The position numbers and the translations under genes were made by a program. From an uncultured Marinobacter sp. (GTDB taxonomy: Bacteria; Pseudomonadota; Gammaproteobacteria; Pseudomonadales; Oleiphilaceae): DNA of 64,000 nucleotides. Positions within the stretch are counted from its first letter, which is position 1; each line of letters starts with the position of its first letter. The stretch lies in the NCBI RefSeq assembly GCF_947259545.1, contig NZ_CAMYMK010000002.1, positions 806,001 through 870,000 of the forward strand, given 5' to 3'. Shown piece after piece: positions 1 to 8,779 of the stretch. The notes beneath the pieces are model-generated. The model ran no database searches. It was not told the origin of the DNA and saw only the letters and a list, made by a program, of their open reading frames with translations.

Positions 1-221
1 GCATCAGGCAATGGTGGCCTGAACTGGACGCCAATCGTTTACAGCCCGCGTATGCCGGTATCCGCCCCAAGCTGAGGGGGCCGGATGGTGGGTTTGCGGA
101 TTTTCGTATCGACGGGCCTGATGACCATGGTCTGCCTGGCTTGGTGAATCTGTTCGGGATTGAGTCGCCGGGGCTGACGTCCTGCCTGGCCATTGCCGAT
201 TATGTCGCTGGCAGGCTCTAA
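1..221 (+). CDS. FAD-dependent oxidoreductase, C-terminal fragment
   Basis: The window opens inside this gene; the reading frame starts at base 3 and runs 72 codons to TAA at 219-221. The visible tail contains AGIRPKLRG and [19 protein letters not shown], which is typical of the C-terminal FAD-binding end of DAO-fold oxidoreductases such as L-2-hydroxyglutarate dehydrogenase/LhgO-like proteins (family knowledge). The substrate cannot be told from this piece. It converges on comF, and the two stop codons overlap (218-221), so no terminator fits between them. Confidence 0.75.
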   Translation, partial: IRQWWPELDANRLQPAYAGIRPKLRGPDGGFADFRIDGPDDHGLPGLVNLFGIESPGLTSCLAIADYVAGRL

Positions 222-952
222 CCGGGCGTCCTGGCCAGTGCCCATACCTGCACGTCTTCGGCGCCAGCGTCCTTCAATGCCGCCGTCAGCATCCGTGCGG
301 TGGCCCCAGTCGTGACCACGTCATCCACCAGGGCTATTCGTGCTGGTACGGTACCGTTGATCTGGAACATGCCGCGCAGGTTGTGCAGACGCGCCTCCCG
401 GCCCAGCTCCCGCTGTGGCGTGGTGTGCCGGATGCGTCTGATCCGGGTGGCTGACCAGGGTACGTTCAAGGTCAGGGACAGCTGCTCTGCAATGTCCTCT
501 GCCTGGTTAAAACCCCGTTTGCGCCTGCGTTTGCGGTGCATCGGGGCGGGCACGATCAGGTCTGGCTTAAGCTCAGGGCTGGACTGGAAATGCCTGGACA
601 GATGCTCCGCCAGACCTGCCACCAGTGGTCGAGCGTACTTCCTCTGGCCGTTGTATTTGTAGCGCCCGATCATGCCGTCAACCGGGTACTGATATCGCCA
701 GGGCGCTACGGTGTGGCTGAACGGCGGCGGCGTGGACAGGCATTCACCGCAGGTAAGAGTATTGGAGTGAAAGGCCAGGGGTAGGGCGCAACACCGGCAA
801 TGCCAGCGGTTAACCGGTAAATCATCGCGGCATCCATCACATAAGCCGTTGATTGCCTTGTGATCCAGGCAGGCCACACAGCTTCCCGCTGTTTTTTCGC
901 TGTTAACCTTTAGTTCTATCAAGGTTGACAGGAATCTCAGTCCCTTTATCAT
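218..952 (-). CDS. comF: ComF family phosphoribosyltransferase-like protein
   Basis: A 244-residue protein with the ComF/GntX layout. The N-terminal part has paired cysteines (CVAC, CDGC, CRCC, CGEC, about residues 25-90) that should bind zinc. The C-terminal type I phosphoribosyltransferase domain carries the PRPP loop [13 protein letters not shown] near residue 210. ComF homologues support uptake of single-stranded DNA in competent bacteria and the E. coli relative GntX/YhgH is linked to use of DNA as nutrient; the exact chemistry is unsettled. It is divergent from bioB, sharing a 50-base spacer. The ATG at 952 lacks a good ribosome site, so the start is the least certain part. Confidence 0.9.
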   Translation of the reverse strand: MIKGLRFLSTLIELKVNSEKTAGSCVACLDHKAINGLCDGCRDDLPVNRWHCRCCALPLAFHSNTLTCGECLSTPPPFSHTVAPWRYQYPVDGMIGRYKYNGQRKYARPLVAGLAEHLSRHFQSSPELKPDLIVPAPMHRKRRRKRGFNQAEDIAEQLSLTLNVPWSATRIRRIRHTTPQRELGREARLHNLRGMFQINGTVPARIALVDDVVTTGATARMLTAALKDAGAEDVQVWALARTPG

Positions 953-992
953 TCGCTTAATCCGTAAACCAGTAACCCGCTAAAGGTTAACA
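901..992. repeat. 13-bp inverted repeat spanning comF start and bioB leader
   Basis: TGTTAACCTTTAG at 901-913 (inside the comF coding start) is perfectly complementary to 980-992, just before bioB. The arms are 66 bases apart. The distal arm repeats the TGTTAACC half-site seen in the bioB operator candidate, so it may be an auxiliary regulator site. This is inference from symmetry only. Confidence 0.45.
964..991. promoter_or_regulatory. Candidate BirA operator for the biotin operon
   Basis: GTAAACC (964-970), 14 bases, then GGTTAAC (985-991) in the comF-bioB divergent spacer, 12 bases before the bioB ATG. BirA, the bifunctional biotin ligase/repressor, recognises TTGTAAACC-N14-16-GGTTTACAA-type sites in many bacteria (established). 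The position just in front of the first biotin gene fits repression by biotinyl-AMP-bound BirA. Whether this organism's BirA has the DNA-binding domain is not visible here. Confidence 0.5.
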
Positions 993-1002
993 GGGCCCTA
1001 TT

Positions 1003-2061
1003 ATGACCGCTACTACACCTCGACACGACTGGACGCTTCAGGAAGCCCGCGAACTGTTCCAGCTGCCGTTTAATGATCTGCTGTTCCGTGCCCAGAGTGT
1101 CCACCGGGAATTCTTCGACCCCAACGAAGTGCAGGTCAGCACACTGTTGTCGATCAAGACCGGTGCCTGCCCGGAGGATTGTAAGTACTGCCCCCAGAGC
1201 GGTCATTACAACACCGGCCTTGAGAAAGAAAAGCTTCTGGAAATTGAGAAGGTGGTCGCAGAAGCGCAGGCGGCCCGTGAGAAAGGGGCCTCCCGTTTCT
1301 GTATGGGGGCGGCGTGGCGCAGCCCCACCAAAAAGGACATGCCCTACGTTCTGGATATGGTGCGTCAAGTGAAGTCCCTGGGGCTGGAAACCTGTATGAC
1401 CCTGGGTATGCTCCAGGAAGACCAGGCGAAAGAGCTCGCCGATGCGGGGCTGGATTACTACAACCACAACCTCGACACCTCCGAGAAGTATTACAGCCAT
1501 ATCATCACCACCCGTACTTACCAGGATCGTCTTGATACCCTCGACAACGTCCGCAAGGCCGGCATGAAGGTCTGTTGTGGCGGTATCATGGGCATGGGTG
1601 AGGACGAGGACGACCGTGTTGGCCTGCTGGTCCAGCTGGCGAACCTGCCACACCACCCCGAGAGTGTGCCGGTCAACATGCTGGTAAAGGTGAAAGGCAC
1701 GCCCATGGAAGATGTGGAAGACCTGGATCCGTTTGATTTCGTGCGGATTATTGCCGTCGCCCGCATCATGATGCCGGAATCACACGTGCGCCTGTCCGCC
1801 GGCCGCGAGAACATGAACGAGCAGATGCAGGCGCTGTGTTTCATGGCTGGCGCCAATTCCATCTTCTACGGCGAAAAGCTTCTGACCACCGCCAATCCGG
1901 AAGCCGATGCCGATATGGCACTGTTCCGCCGTCTGGGAATCAACCCGGAGCAACGGGAGCAGTGTGCGACCGAGGAGCAGGAAGAGGAGAAAATTGCCGA
2001 GGCGGTCGAGTACGAGGCAACCCGCCACATGTTTTACGACGCTACCCGGGAATCCGCGTAA
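1003..2061 (+). CDS. bioB: Biotin synthase
   Basis: Radical SAM enzyme that inserts sulfur into dethiobiotin, the last step of biotin synthesis. The 352-residue protein has the family length. The SAM-binding iron-sulfur cluster motif is CPEDCKYC with Cys56, Cys60 and Cys63; [12 protein letters not shown], the [10 protein letters not shown] stretch and the late RLSAGRE motif (ligands of the second, sacrificial 2Fe-2S cluster) are also present. An AGGG six bases before the ATG serves as ribosome site. First gene of a five-gene biotin operon; bioF follows after 26 bases. The C-terminal tail is unusually rich in glutamate. Confidence 0.98.
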   Translation: MTATTPRHDWTLQEARELFQLPFNDLLFRAQSVHREFFDPNEVQVSTLLSIKTGACPEDCKYCPQSGHYNTGLEKEKLLEIEKVVAEAQAAREKGASRFCMGAAWRSPTKKDMPYVLDMVRQVKSLGLETCMTLGMLQEDQAKELADAGLDYYNHNLDTSEKYYSHIITTRTYQDRLDTLDNVRKAGMKVCCGGIMGMGEDEDDRVGLLVQLANLPHHPESVPVNMLVKVKGTPMEDVEDLDPFDFVRIIAVARIMMPESHVRLSAGRENMNEQMQALCFMAGANSIFYGEKLLTTANPEADADMALFRRLGINPEQREQCATEEQEEEKIAEAVEYEATRHMFYDATRESA

Positions 2062-2087
2062 CATCACCAGTACTCAGGAATTGACCA

Positions 2088-3266
2088 GTGCGAGACTTCG
2101 CGGCAGAACTTGAGCAACGCAAGCAGGCGGGGCTGTATCGGATCCGCCGGCAGATTTCCGGCCCCCAGCAGCCGTCTCTGACCTCCGATGGCCAGAGTCT
2201 GCTGTCGTTCTGCAGTAACGATTACCTGGGTCTGGCGAATCATCCCGCGAATCTTGAAGCCCTTGTTAATGCCTTGCCGCAGACTGGTCTGGGTGGCGCA
2301 GCGTCTCACCTGATTTGTGGTCATCACGATGCCCACCATCGCCTGGAAGAGCGCCTGGCTGCCTTCACCCAGCGCAGTGCCGCGCTCTTCTTCTCCACCG
2401 GCTATATGGCCAATATGGGGGTGATTTCCGCCCTTGCCGGGCGGGGAGATACGATCTTCTCCGATCGCCTCAACCACGCGTCCATCATTGATGGCTGTAT
2501 TCTCAGCCGAGCCAAAGTTCGCCGTTACCCTCATAGCGATATGGCAGCACTGGAGCGGATGCTGGCCGAAACGTCGGGTCACAAACTGGTGGTGACCGAT
2601 GGGGTTTTCAGCATGGATGGCGATATTGCACCGCTCCGGGAATTGGCCGGGTTGTGCAAGACCCACGATGCCCTGCTGGTGGTGGACGATGCCCACGGTG
2701 TCGGCGTGCTGGGCCCTCAGGGGCGTGGCAGCGCGGCGGAACTTGGGTTGTCCGAAGACGATGTGCCGGTGTTAATAGGTACCCTGGGTAAGGCAGTGGG
2801 GACCAGTGGCGCCTTTGTGGCCGGGCCTCAGGTTCTGATGGATTATCTGGTGCAGAAGGCCAGAACCTACATCTACACCACCGCGATGCCGCCGGCGATT
2901 GCCGAAGCAACGGTAGCCAGTCTCGACCTGATTGAACGGGATGACGAGCGCCGGGCGCACCTGCGGGAATTGATCGAGCGTTTCCGGCGAGGTGCCAGCG
3001 AACTTGGCTATCAGTTAATGCCCTCGGGCACACCGATCCAGCCAATCATGGTAGGCGACAACTGGTCTGCGCTGGCATTGAGCAAGGCGTTGGAAGAAAA
3101 GGGATTGCTGGTTACCGCCATTCGTCCGCCAACGGTACCTGAAGGTGAGGCGCGGCTGAGGGTTACCCTGAGTGCCGCCCATACCCTGGCCGATGTGGAT
3201 CGATTGCTGGCTGGCCTGTCTGACTGCCGGTCATTGTCGGGCCTTGTGGTGGAACAGTCTGCATGA
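2088..3266 (+). CDS. bioF: 8-amino-7-oxononanoate synthase
   Basis: PLP-dependent alpha-oxoamine synthase joining pimeloyl-ACP (or CoA) and alanine to make KAPA, the first committed ring-forming step of biotin synthesis. 392 residues, with the cofactor-binding VVDDAHGVGVLG (Asp200, His203) and the Schiff-base lysine in GTLGKAVGTSG (Lys235). It begins with GTG at 2088, preceded by CAGGAA. Its last bases overlap the start of bioH (ATGA), which indicates translational coupling. Confidence 0.97.
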   Translation: MRDFAAELEQRKQAGLYRIRRQISGPQQPSLTSDGQSLLSFCSNDYLGLANHPANLEALVNALPQTGLGGAASHLICGHHDAHHRLEERLAAFTQRSAALFFSTGYMANMGVISALAGRGDTIFSDRLNHASIIDGCILSRAKVRRYPHSDMAALERMLAETSGHKLVVTDGVFSMDGDIAPLRELAGLCKTHDALLVVDDAHGVGVLGPQGRGSAAELGLSEDDVPVLIGTLGKAVGTSGAFVAGPQVLMDYLVQKARTYIYTTAMPPAIAEATVASLDLIERDDERRAHLRELIERFRRGASELGYQLMPSGTPIQPIMVGDNWSALALSKALEEKGLLVTAIRPPTVPEGEARLRVTLSAAHTLADVDRLLAGLSDCRSLSGLVVEQSA

Positions 3267-4018
3267 CCGCCAGCAGCACAGGCACGCTGGTCGTCGTCGG
3301 CGGTTGGGGGGTGCGAAGCGAAATGCTGTCCGACCTCTATGACCACTGGCCGGGAGAGGTGATGCCCGTCAGCCTTGATGACGAACTGATGACCGGGTGC
3401 GAATCGGTCAGTACGGTTGCAGACGAACTGCTTGGCCGTTTCCCAATGCCTGCAGTGTGGCTGGGGTGGTCCCTTGGTTCACAGGTTGCCATGGCAGCGG
3501 CCGCTCGCGATACCGGTGCCGTCACTTCCGTGATCACCGTTGGGGGATTCCCCCGATTCACCGAAACTACAGGGTGGCCCTCCGGCATGCCGCAAGGCGA
3601 GTTTGAGGCATTTGCCAAAGGCGTCATCAGGGATCCTGATCGATACTGGACGCATTTTCTGTTGTTGATGATTAACGGTGACTCGCGGGAACCTCAGGCC
3701 CGCAAAAGGCTGAGGTTCTGGTTGGAGCAAGGCTCGCCGGTGTCCAGTGAAAATCTCGTCAAGGGGCTGGATTGGCTCAGGCAGGAAGATCACAGATCCT
3801 TGTGGGGCAATCCCGGGGTGCCGGCGTTGCACCTCATGGGCGAGAAAGACGTTGTGGTCAGGCCCTGGTGTGAGTGGTCTGGGCGGTCCGGGCAAAGCCG
3901 CGTTGGCGTGATCCCGGGCATGGCCCACTGGCCAACAGGTGAAGCCGCCAGTGAATGTCACCAAGTCATGGCAGAGTTCCTTGCGGGCGCGCGGGAGGCA
4001 GGTCAATGGACGTCCTGA
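3263..4018 (+). CDS. bioH: Alpha/beta hydrolase, pimeloyl-ACP methyl ester esterase (BioH-type)
   Basis: Expected to cut the methyl ester from pimeloyl-ACP methyl ester, ending the disguised fatty-acid cycle begun by BioC. 251 residues with the nucleophile elbow GWSLG (Ser70), an acid in LHLMGEKDVVVRP and the histidine in GMAHWP; the oxyanion region is VVGGWG. The position between bioF and bioC, overlapping both, supports the BioH role rather than a generic esterase. Sequence identity to E. coli BioH looks modest, so the substrate is assigned partly by context. Confidence 0.9.
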   Translation: MTASSTGTLVVVGGWGVRSEMLSDLYDHWPGEVMPVSLDDELMTGCESVSTVADELLGRFPMPAVWLGWSLGSQVAMAAAARDTGAVTSVITVGGFPRFTETTGWPSGMPQGEFEAFAKGVIRDPDRYWTHFLLLMINGDSREPQARKRLRFWLEQGSPVSSENLVKGLDWLRQEDHRSLWGNPGVPALHLMGEKDVVVRPWCEWSGRSGQSRVGVIPGMAHWPTGEAASECHQVMAEFLAGAREAGQWTS

Positions 4019-4836
4019 TGCACGCACCCGGTGAGGCCCAGCGCAACGACCAACCCCGGACACAGGATATCGCGCGGGATTTTGGAGAGGCTTCCGGAAC
4101 CTACGAGTCCGCGTCGAGACTTCAGCGGCAGACGGGCAATGTCATACTGGAGCAGCTGGGCGAGTGGCAGTCGGAAAAAGAACCCGACATTCTCGACCTG
4201 GGCTGCGGTACCGGTTGGTTCACACGTAAATTACGACAGGCTTATCCCGGGGGGCAGGTCACCGGTGTCGATCTGTCTCCGGGGATGATTGGCCACGCCA
4301 GGTCCAACAGTTCTGGCGCGATTGATTGGCTGGTGGCAGACGCGGGTTGCTTGCCGCTTCCTGACAACAGCGTTGATATCATCTTCAGCAATCTGATGAT
4401 TCAGTGGTGCGAGCGTCCTGACTCGGTTCTGGGGGAATGCAGACGTCTGCTGCGCCCCGGCGGTGTGCTGGTTTGCTCAACGTTACTGGACGGCACTCTG
4501 AGAGAGTTGGAACAGGCTTGGGCGAAGGCCGATCCAGGGCGTCGGCATGTCAATCGGTTTGAGGCCGCATCCACCATCAAGCGAATTGTGGATGAAGCGC
4601 TGCCTGGCGGCGAAATCGCAACAGGAACCGTGACGCTGGATTATCCGTCACCCCTGGCGCTTACCCGTGAGCTCAAATCCTTGGGTGCCGGTTATAAAGG
4701 ACAGGACCGTCGTCGCACGGCGACCGCTCCGGGTCGTGTCCGCGCAATGTGTGCACACTACCCGCGAACCCGGGAAGGCACCGTTCTCGCGTCCTATAAG
4801 GCCTGCTGGATTATCTATCATTTCCCCCTTTCTTAA
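4006..4836 (+). CDS. bioC: Malonyl-ACP O-methyltransferase
   Basis: SAM-dependent methyltransferase that caps malonyl-ACP so that fatty-acid enzymes can build the pimelate chain. Motif I is ILDLGCGTGWFT, followed by VTGVDLSPGMI and FSNLMIQWC, all typical of BioC. I place the start at ATG 4006 because GGAGG (3994-3998) lies seven bases upstream; this gives 276 residues. ATG 4018, which overlaps the bioH stop as TGATG, is the alternative, while the upstream ATG at 3955 has no ribosome site and would overlap bioH by 64 bases. Confidence 0.94.
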   Translation: MDVLMHAPGEAQRNDQPRTQDIARDFGEASGTYESASRLQRQTGNVILEQLGEWQSEKEPDILDLGCGTGWFTRKLRQAYPGGQVTGVDLSPGMIGHARSNSSGAIDWLVADAGCLPLPDNSVDIIFSNLMIQWCERPDSVLGECRRLLRPGGVLVCSTLLDGTLRELEQAWAKADPGRRHVNRFEAASTIKRIVDEALPGGEIATGTVTLDYPSPLALTRELKSLGAGYKGQDRRRTATAPGRVRAMCAHYPRTREGTVLASYKACWIIYHFPLS

Positions 4837-4854
4837 CTGCTAAACAGGTTGATC

Positions 4855-5547
4855 ATGGCCAGGAAAAGCTTTTTTATCACAGGCACAGACACCGAAGTGG
4901 GTAAAACCATCGTTTCGGCCACCATACTGGAAGCCGCCAAAGCAATGGGTAAGCGGACCATTGGTATGAAGCCGGTGGCTTCCGGTTGCGAGCAGACGCC
5001 GGAAGGGCTCCGGAACGAAGATGCGCTGATGCTTCAGGCCGCGATGACAGAATCATTGCCCTATGACCGGATCAATCCTGTAACCCTGGAGCCGGCAATT
5101 GCTCCCCATGTGGCGGCAGAACAGGCCGGGCGTCAACTGACTGCTCAGCGGTTGGTGGGGTTTTGCCGGGGCTTGCAAATGCAGCCGGCGGACCTGTTGC
5201 TGATTGAAGGCGCGGGTGGTTGGAGGGTTCCCCTGAACGACAGGGAAACCTATTCGGCAGTCGCTCAGGAGCTGGGTGTGGGCGTCATCCTGGTGGTACC
5301 CCTGAGGCTCGGCTGCATTAACCATGCTTTACTGAGTGCTGAAGCCATTCGCAGCGATGGGTTGACCCTGGCGGGGTGGGTCGCAAACCGCCCGGAGCAG
5401 GAGACCATGAGTTGTGAACAGGAAACTCTGAACTACCTGCTCTCGCACCTTGGAGCGCCTTGCCTCGGGGTTCTGCCCTGGCATCAGGATCCGAATCCGG
5501 AGGTGCTGGCAGATTTCCTGAAACTTGATGCTTTGTTTGAAAATTGA
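4855..5547 (+). CDS. bioD: Dethiobiotin synthetase
   Basis: ATP-dependent carboxylase closing the ureido ring of DAPA to make dethiobiotin, the BioB substrate. 230 residues. The P-loop GTDTEVGKT sits at residues 10-18, and EGAGGWRVPL carries the family's EGAGG motif. ATG 4855 is preferred; an in-frame TTG at 4849 is possible. Last gene of bioBFHCD. The partner bioA (DAPA synthase) is not in this window, so it must lie elsewhere. No clear terminator follows. Confidence 0.97.
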   Translation: MARKSFFITGTDTEVGKTIVSATILEAAKAMGKRTIGMKPVASGCEQTPEGLRNEDALMLQAAMTESLPYDRINPVTLEPAIAPHVAAEQAGRQLTAQRLVGFCRGLQMQPADLLLIEGAGGWRVPLNDRETYSAVAQELGVGVILVVPLRLGCINHALLSAEAIRSDGLTLAGWVANRPEQETMSCEQETLNYLLSHLGAPCLGVLPWHQDPNPEVLADFLKLDALFEN

Positions 5548-5597
5548 TCAGGTTTGTGGCTTACTGAGCCAAGTCAGGGTCATCAGGTCTCGCAGTT

Positions 5598-5843
5598 ATG
5601 ATCAGTAACACACTGGGTATTGGTATTCAGGGAATCCAGGAAGGCATGGCGGGCATGGAGAATGCAGCCCGGAAAATAGCCCGTGGTGGTGCTGATGGTC
5701 CTCAGGGGACTGCCGAGGGTGCGGGCTCCTTGGTCGAGCCCATAGTCGAGCTGAACCTTTATGAACGCAGTGTTGAAGCGTCCGCACAGGTCGTTAAAAC
5801 TGCGGATGAGACGCTCGGCACACTGCTGGATATCATGGCCTGA
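5598..5843 (+). CDS. Small flagellar rod/hook-like protein (miniature Flg fold)
   Basis: An 81-residue protein. Its first 28 residues (GIGIQGIQEGMAGMENAA) resemble the N-terminal helix of flagellar rod and hook proteins, and its end (NLYERSVEASAQVVKTADE, then TLGTLLDIM) resembles the C-terminal helix of FlgG/FlgE-type proteins. The large middle domain of those proteins is absent, leaving a short Gly-rich linker, so the protein looks like the two coiled-coil ends joined directly. No other flagellar gene is nearby; the next gene, 44 bases on, is a putative metalloprotease. Function unknown. Confidence 0.75.
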   Translation: MISNTLGIGIQGIQEGMAGMENAARKIARGGADGPQGTAEGAGSLVEPIVELNLYERSVEASAQVVKTADETLGTLLDIMA

Positions 5844-5887
5844 TTGCAGCGCCTTATCCCCACTGACCTGGTTTTTCGAGCCAACTG

Positions 5888-6481
5888 ATGATTTCCGGCG
5901 CCATTCCCCCCATTAATTCGGTCTACTCATCGGCAGTATCCGCCGGTAAGCCTGTGGTCGCCGGTGCAAGTGAGTCTGGATCGGCCGGGCCATCCTCGGA
6001 GCAGGATCAGGCCTCTTCCGTCCGCAAATCAACTGGCGCCCCCGGAAATGTCCAGGCCCTGGATGAAGCACAGCTCAGGGAGTTGACCGAACTTAAGGCG
6101 CGAGACCGGGAAGTGAGGGCCCACGAAGCCGCGCACAAGGCGGTTGGTGGCCAGCACGCAGGCGCCATTTCCTACGACTACCAGCGAGGGCCCGATGGTG
6201 CCCGGTATGCCGTGGGCGGCGAAGTATCCATTGATATCTCGCCGGTGCAGGGCGATCCGAAAGCCACCATCGAAAAAATGCGGGTCGTTCGCGCCGCAGC
6301 AATGGCTCCTGCGGAGCCTTCCTCCCAGGATCGGGCTGTCGCAGCTGAAGCAACGCAGATTATGCTGCAGGCCCAAACAGATCTTTATCGGCAGGCCAGT
6401 GACACCTATCAATCGGTATCAAAAATGAACGATTCTGATACGAAGTCAGGGCGTTCATCCTCCCATTCCGTAATGGCCTGA
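5888..6481 (+). CDS. Putative SprA-family metalloprotease (CJM1_0395 type)
   Basis: A 197-residue protein with a disordered Ser/Gly/Ala-rich N-terminus (residues 1-60), then a conserved core: REVRAHEAAHKAVGGQHAG, containing the zinc-protease-like HEAAH near residue 79, followed by YQRGPDGARYAVGGEVSID and MRVVRAAAMAPAEPSSQD. This pattern matches the SprA-related family annotated as putative metalloproteases (from memory). Activity is not established for the family. No signal peptide is evident. It follows the mini-rod protein closely and is probably co-transcribed with it. Confidence 0.8.
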   Translation: MISGAIPPINSVYSSAVSAGKPVVAGASESGSAGPSSEQDQASSVRKSTGAPGNVQALDEAQLRELTELKARDREVRAHEAAHKAVGGQHAGAISYDYQRGPDGARYAVGGEVSIDISPVQGDPKATIEKMRVVRAAAMAPAEPSSQDRAVAAEATQIMLQAQTDLYRQASDTYQSVSKMNDSDTKSGRSSSHSVMA

Positions 6482-6574
6482 TTGGACAACCTTTTCTCCT
6501 CAGAGTCGCGCTGCATCCGCGCCATTCCAGGCTTTACCGGCCACAAATTGCAACACAAATTTCCAGTCGGGCTA

Positions 6575-6604
6575 TTGACAATTCTGTACCTCTAAACGTA
6601 TGTT
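6575..6604 (+). promoter_or_regulatory. Candidate sigma-70 promoter of the first acyl-CoA dehydrogenase
   Basis: TTGACA at 6575-6580, an 18-base spacer and TATGTT at 6599-6604. The perfect -35 box and the position about 120 bases before the ATG make this a plausible promoter. The PsrA-like site starts directly after the -10 box, where a repressor would block RNA polymerase. Confidence 0.5.
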
Positions 6605-6621
6605 TCAAACAAGTGTTTAAT
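6604..6621. promoter_or_regulatory. PsrA-like fatty-acid-responsive operator
   Basis: CAAACAAGTGTTT at 6606-6618 gives AAAC-N4-GTTT dyad symmetry. PsrA of Pseudomonas, a TetR-family repressor released by long-chain fatty acids, binds GAAAC-N2-4-GTTTC sites and controls beta-oxidation genes (established). The location just downstream of the -10 box of an acyl-CoA dehydrogenase promoter fits that role. The second dehydrogenase has no such site that I can see. Confidence 0.5.
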
Positions 6622-6721
6622 TAAGGCTGTGTTGCGATAGCATCACGGTGTCTGAGCAAACCCCAAGGCCAAGTACTGCAACCTGGGTTGCAGATGTGAC
6701 CGAAAACCTGAGGTGGATTAC

Positions 6722-8521
6722 ATGCCTGAATACAAAGCGCCCCTGCGTGACATCAAATTCGTAATGAACGAGCTGCTGGACAGCGAGCAGCACTACGCAA
6801 AGCTGGAAGGTGCCGAGGATGCAACTCCGGATATGGTGGACGCCATTATCGGGGAAGGTGCCAAGTTCTGTGAGCAGGTTCTGTCTCCGCTGAACCAGGT
6901 GGGTGACAAGGAAGGTTGTACCTGGAGCGAAGACGGTGTGAAAACACCGACTGGCTTCAAGGAAGCCTACCAGCAGTACGTAGAGGGCGGCTGGCCGTCC
7001 ATGACCGCTGACCCCAACTACGGCGGTCAGGGTCTGCCACATTCCCTCGGTCTGGTCATGAGCGAAATGGTGGGTACCGCTAACTGGTCGTTCGGCATGT
7101 ACCCGGGCCTCAGCCACGGTGCTACCAACACCATCGAAGCTCACGGCACCGAAGAGCAGAAGCAGACTTACCTCACCAAGCTGATCAGCGGTGAGTGGAC
7201 CGGCACCATGTGTCTGACCGAGCCGCACTGTGGTTCTGATCTGGGCACCCTGCGTACCAAGGCCGAGCCCAACGCTGACGGTACCTACGCCATCACCGGT
7301 ACCAAGATCTTCATCTCCGCCGGTGAGCACGACATGGCCGAGAACATCGTCCACATCGTTCTGGCCCGTCTGCCGGGCGCTCCGGAAGGCACCAAGGGTA
7401 TTTCCCTGTTTATTGTGCCCAAGAACCTGCCGAACGAAGACGGTTCTTCCGGTGAGCGTAACGCAGTTTCCTGTGGCTCCATCGAGCACAAGATGGGTAT
7501 CCACGGTAACGCCACCTGTGTGATGAACTTTGACGGCGCCAAGGGCTGGCTGATCGGGCCGGAGAACCGCGGCCTGAACTGCATGTTCACCTTCATGAAT
7601 ACCGCTCGTATCGGTACCGCGATCCAGGGTCTGGGTGCGGCCGAGCTGGGCTTCCAGGGCTCACTGGCCTACTCCAAGGACCGCCTGGCCATGCGCTCCC
7701 TGAGCGGACCGAAGAACCCGGAAGGCATTGCTGATCCGATCATCGTTCACCCGGACGTTCGTCGCATGCTGCTGACCCAGAAAGCGGTTGCCGAGGGTGC
7801 TCGCGCACTGATCTACCTGACTGCACAGCAGGCGGATATCGTTCACAGTGGCAAGACCGAAGAAGAGCGCAAGGCTGCTGACGAAGCTCTGGGCTTCCTG
7901 ACGCCGATCGCCAAAGCATTCCTGACCGAAATCGGTTATGAGTCTGCCAACCTGGGCATGCAGGTATTCGGTGGTCACGGCTTCATCTCCGAGTGGGGTA
8001 TGGAGCAGAACGTACGTGACGCCCGTATCGGTATGATCTACGAGGGCACTACCGGTATCCAGGCGCTGGATCTGCTGGGCCGTAAGGTTCTGATGACCCA
8101 GGGCGAATCCCTGAAGGGCTTCACCAAGCAGGTGCACGTGTTCTGCAAGGAAAACGCTGACAACGAACAGCTGAAGGAATTCCTGGAGCCGCTGGCGGCC
8201 CTGAACAAGGAATGGGGCGATCTGACCATGAAGATTGGTATGACCGCCATGAAGAACCGTGAAGAAGTCGGTGCCGCGTCCGTGGACTACCTGATGTATT
8301 CCGGTTACGCCGTGTTTGCCTACCTCTGGGCCCGCATGGCTAAGGTGGCACTGGACAAGATGGCTGATGGAACCAGCGAAGAGCTGTTCTACAACGCCAA
8401 GGTTCAGACCGCACGCTTCTACTTCAAGCGCATGCTGCCCCGTGCCAAGGGCCATGCCGAGAGCATGCTGGCGGGTGCTGACAGCCTGATGGACATGCCG
8501 GAAGACGCCTTCGCGATCTGA
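6722..8521 (+). CDS. Acyl-CoA dehydrogenase, 600-residue FadE1/FadE2/DmdC-like type
   Basis: FAD enzyme for the first step of fatty acyl-CoA beta-oxidation. 599 residues, longer than classical 380-residue enzymes because of a C-terminal extension domain, as in the Pseudomonas FadE1/FadE2 and DmdC group. Visible: the substrate/FAD stretch MCLTEPHCGSDLGTLRTKA, MNFDGAKGWLIG, VFGGHGFI and the catalytic-base region IYEGTTGIQALDL. ATG 6722 follows a GAGG six to eight bases upstream; an upstream GTG at 6713 overlaps that ribosome site. Chain-length preference cannot be read from sequence. Very regular codon use suggests high expression. Confidence 0.93.
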   Translation: MPEYKAPLRDIKFVMNELLDSEQHYAKLEGAEDATPDMVDAIIGEGAKFCEQVLSPLNQVGDKEGCTWSEDGVKTPTGFKEAYQQYVEGGWPSMTADPNYGGQGLPHSLGLVMSEMVGTANWSFGMYPGLSHGATNTIEAHGTEEQKQTYLTKLISGEWTGTMCLTEPHCGSDLGTLRTKAEPNADGTYAITGTKIFISAGEHDMAENIVHIVLARLPGAPEGTKGISLFIVPKNLPNEDGSSGERNAVSCGSIEHKMGIHGNATCVMNFDGAKGWLIGPENRGLNCMFTFMNTARIGTAIQGLGAAELGFQGSLAYSKDRLAMRSLSGPKNPEGIADPIIVHPDVRRMLLTQKAVAEGARALIYLTAQQADIVHSGKTEEERKAADEALGFLTPIAKAFLTEIGYESANLGMQVFGGHGFISEWGMEQNVRDARIGMIYEGTTGIQALDLLGRKVLMTQGESLKGFTKQVHVFCKENADNEQLKEFLEPLAALNKEWGDLTMKIGMTAMKNREEVGAASVDYLMYSGYAVFAYLWARMAKVALDKMADGTSEELFYNAKVQTARFYFKRMLPRAKGHAESMLAGADSLMDMPEDAFAI

Positions 8522-8553
8522 TCGCGGGCATTGAAGGAAGTACGGTAGAACTG

Positions 8554-8587
8554 AAAAAGCCCGCTCTCTCCGGAGGCGGGCTTTTTT
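8554..8587 (+). terminator. Intrinsic terminator after first acyl-CoA dehydrogenase
   Basis: AAAAAGCCCGC (8554-8564) pairs with GCGGGCTTTTT (8576-8586), closing a short loop, followed by T residues. The A-run before and T-run after make it potentially bidirectional. It separates the two paralogous dehydrogenase genes into independent transcripts. Confidence 0.9.
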
Positions 8588-8779
8588 GTGGTCCTGAGGG
8601 TTCGGAGGCGGCGGAATTGTAATCAGGTTGCTTTGAATCATGAGTTCGCGCCGCCTTTCAGGTAGAATACCGCTCCATAAAGATAACCTTAAGCGGACAC
8701 ATAGCCGGATGAAGTGGCCCGGGATCGTTGGATTCCTGGTTATTTTCACAGACTGACTGGATTTTTGGAGAGTTTTTAG

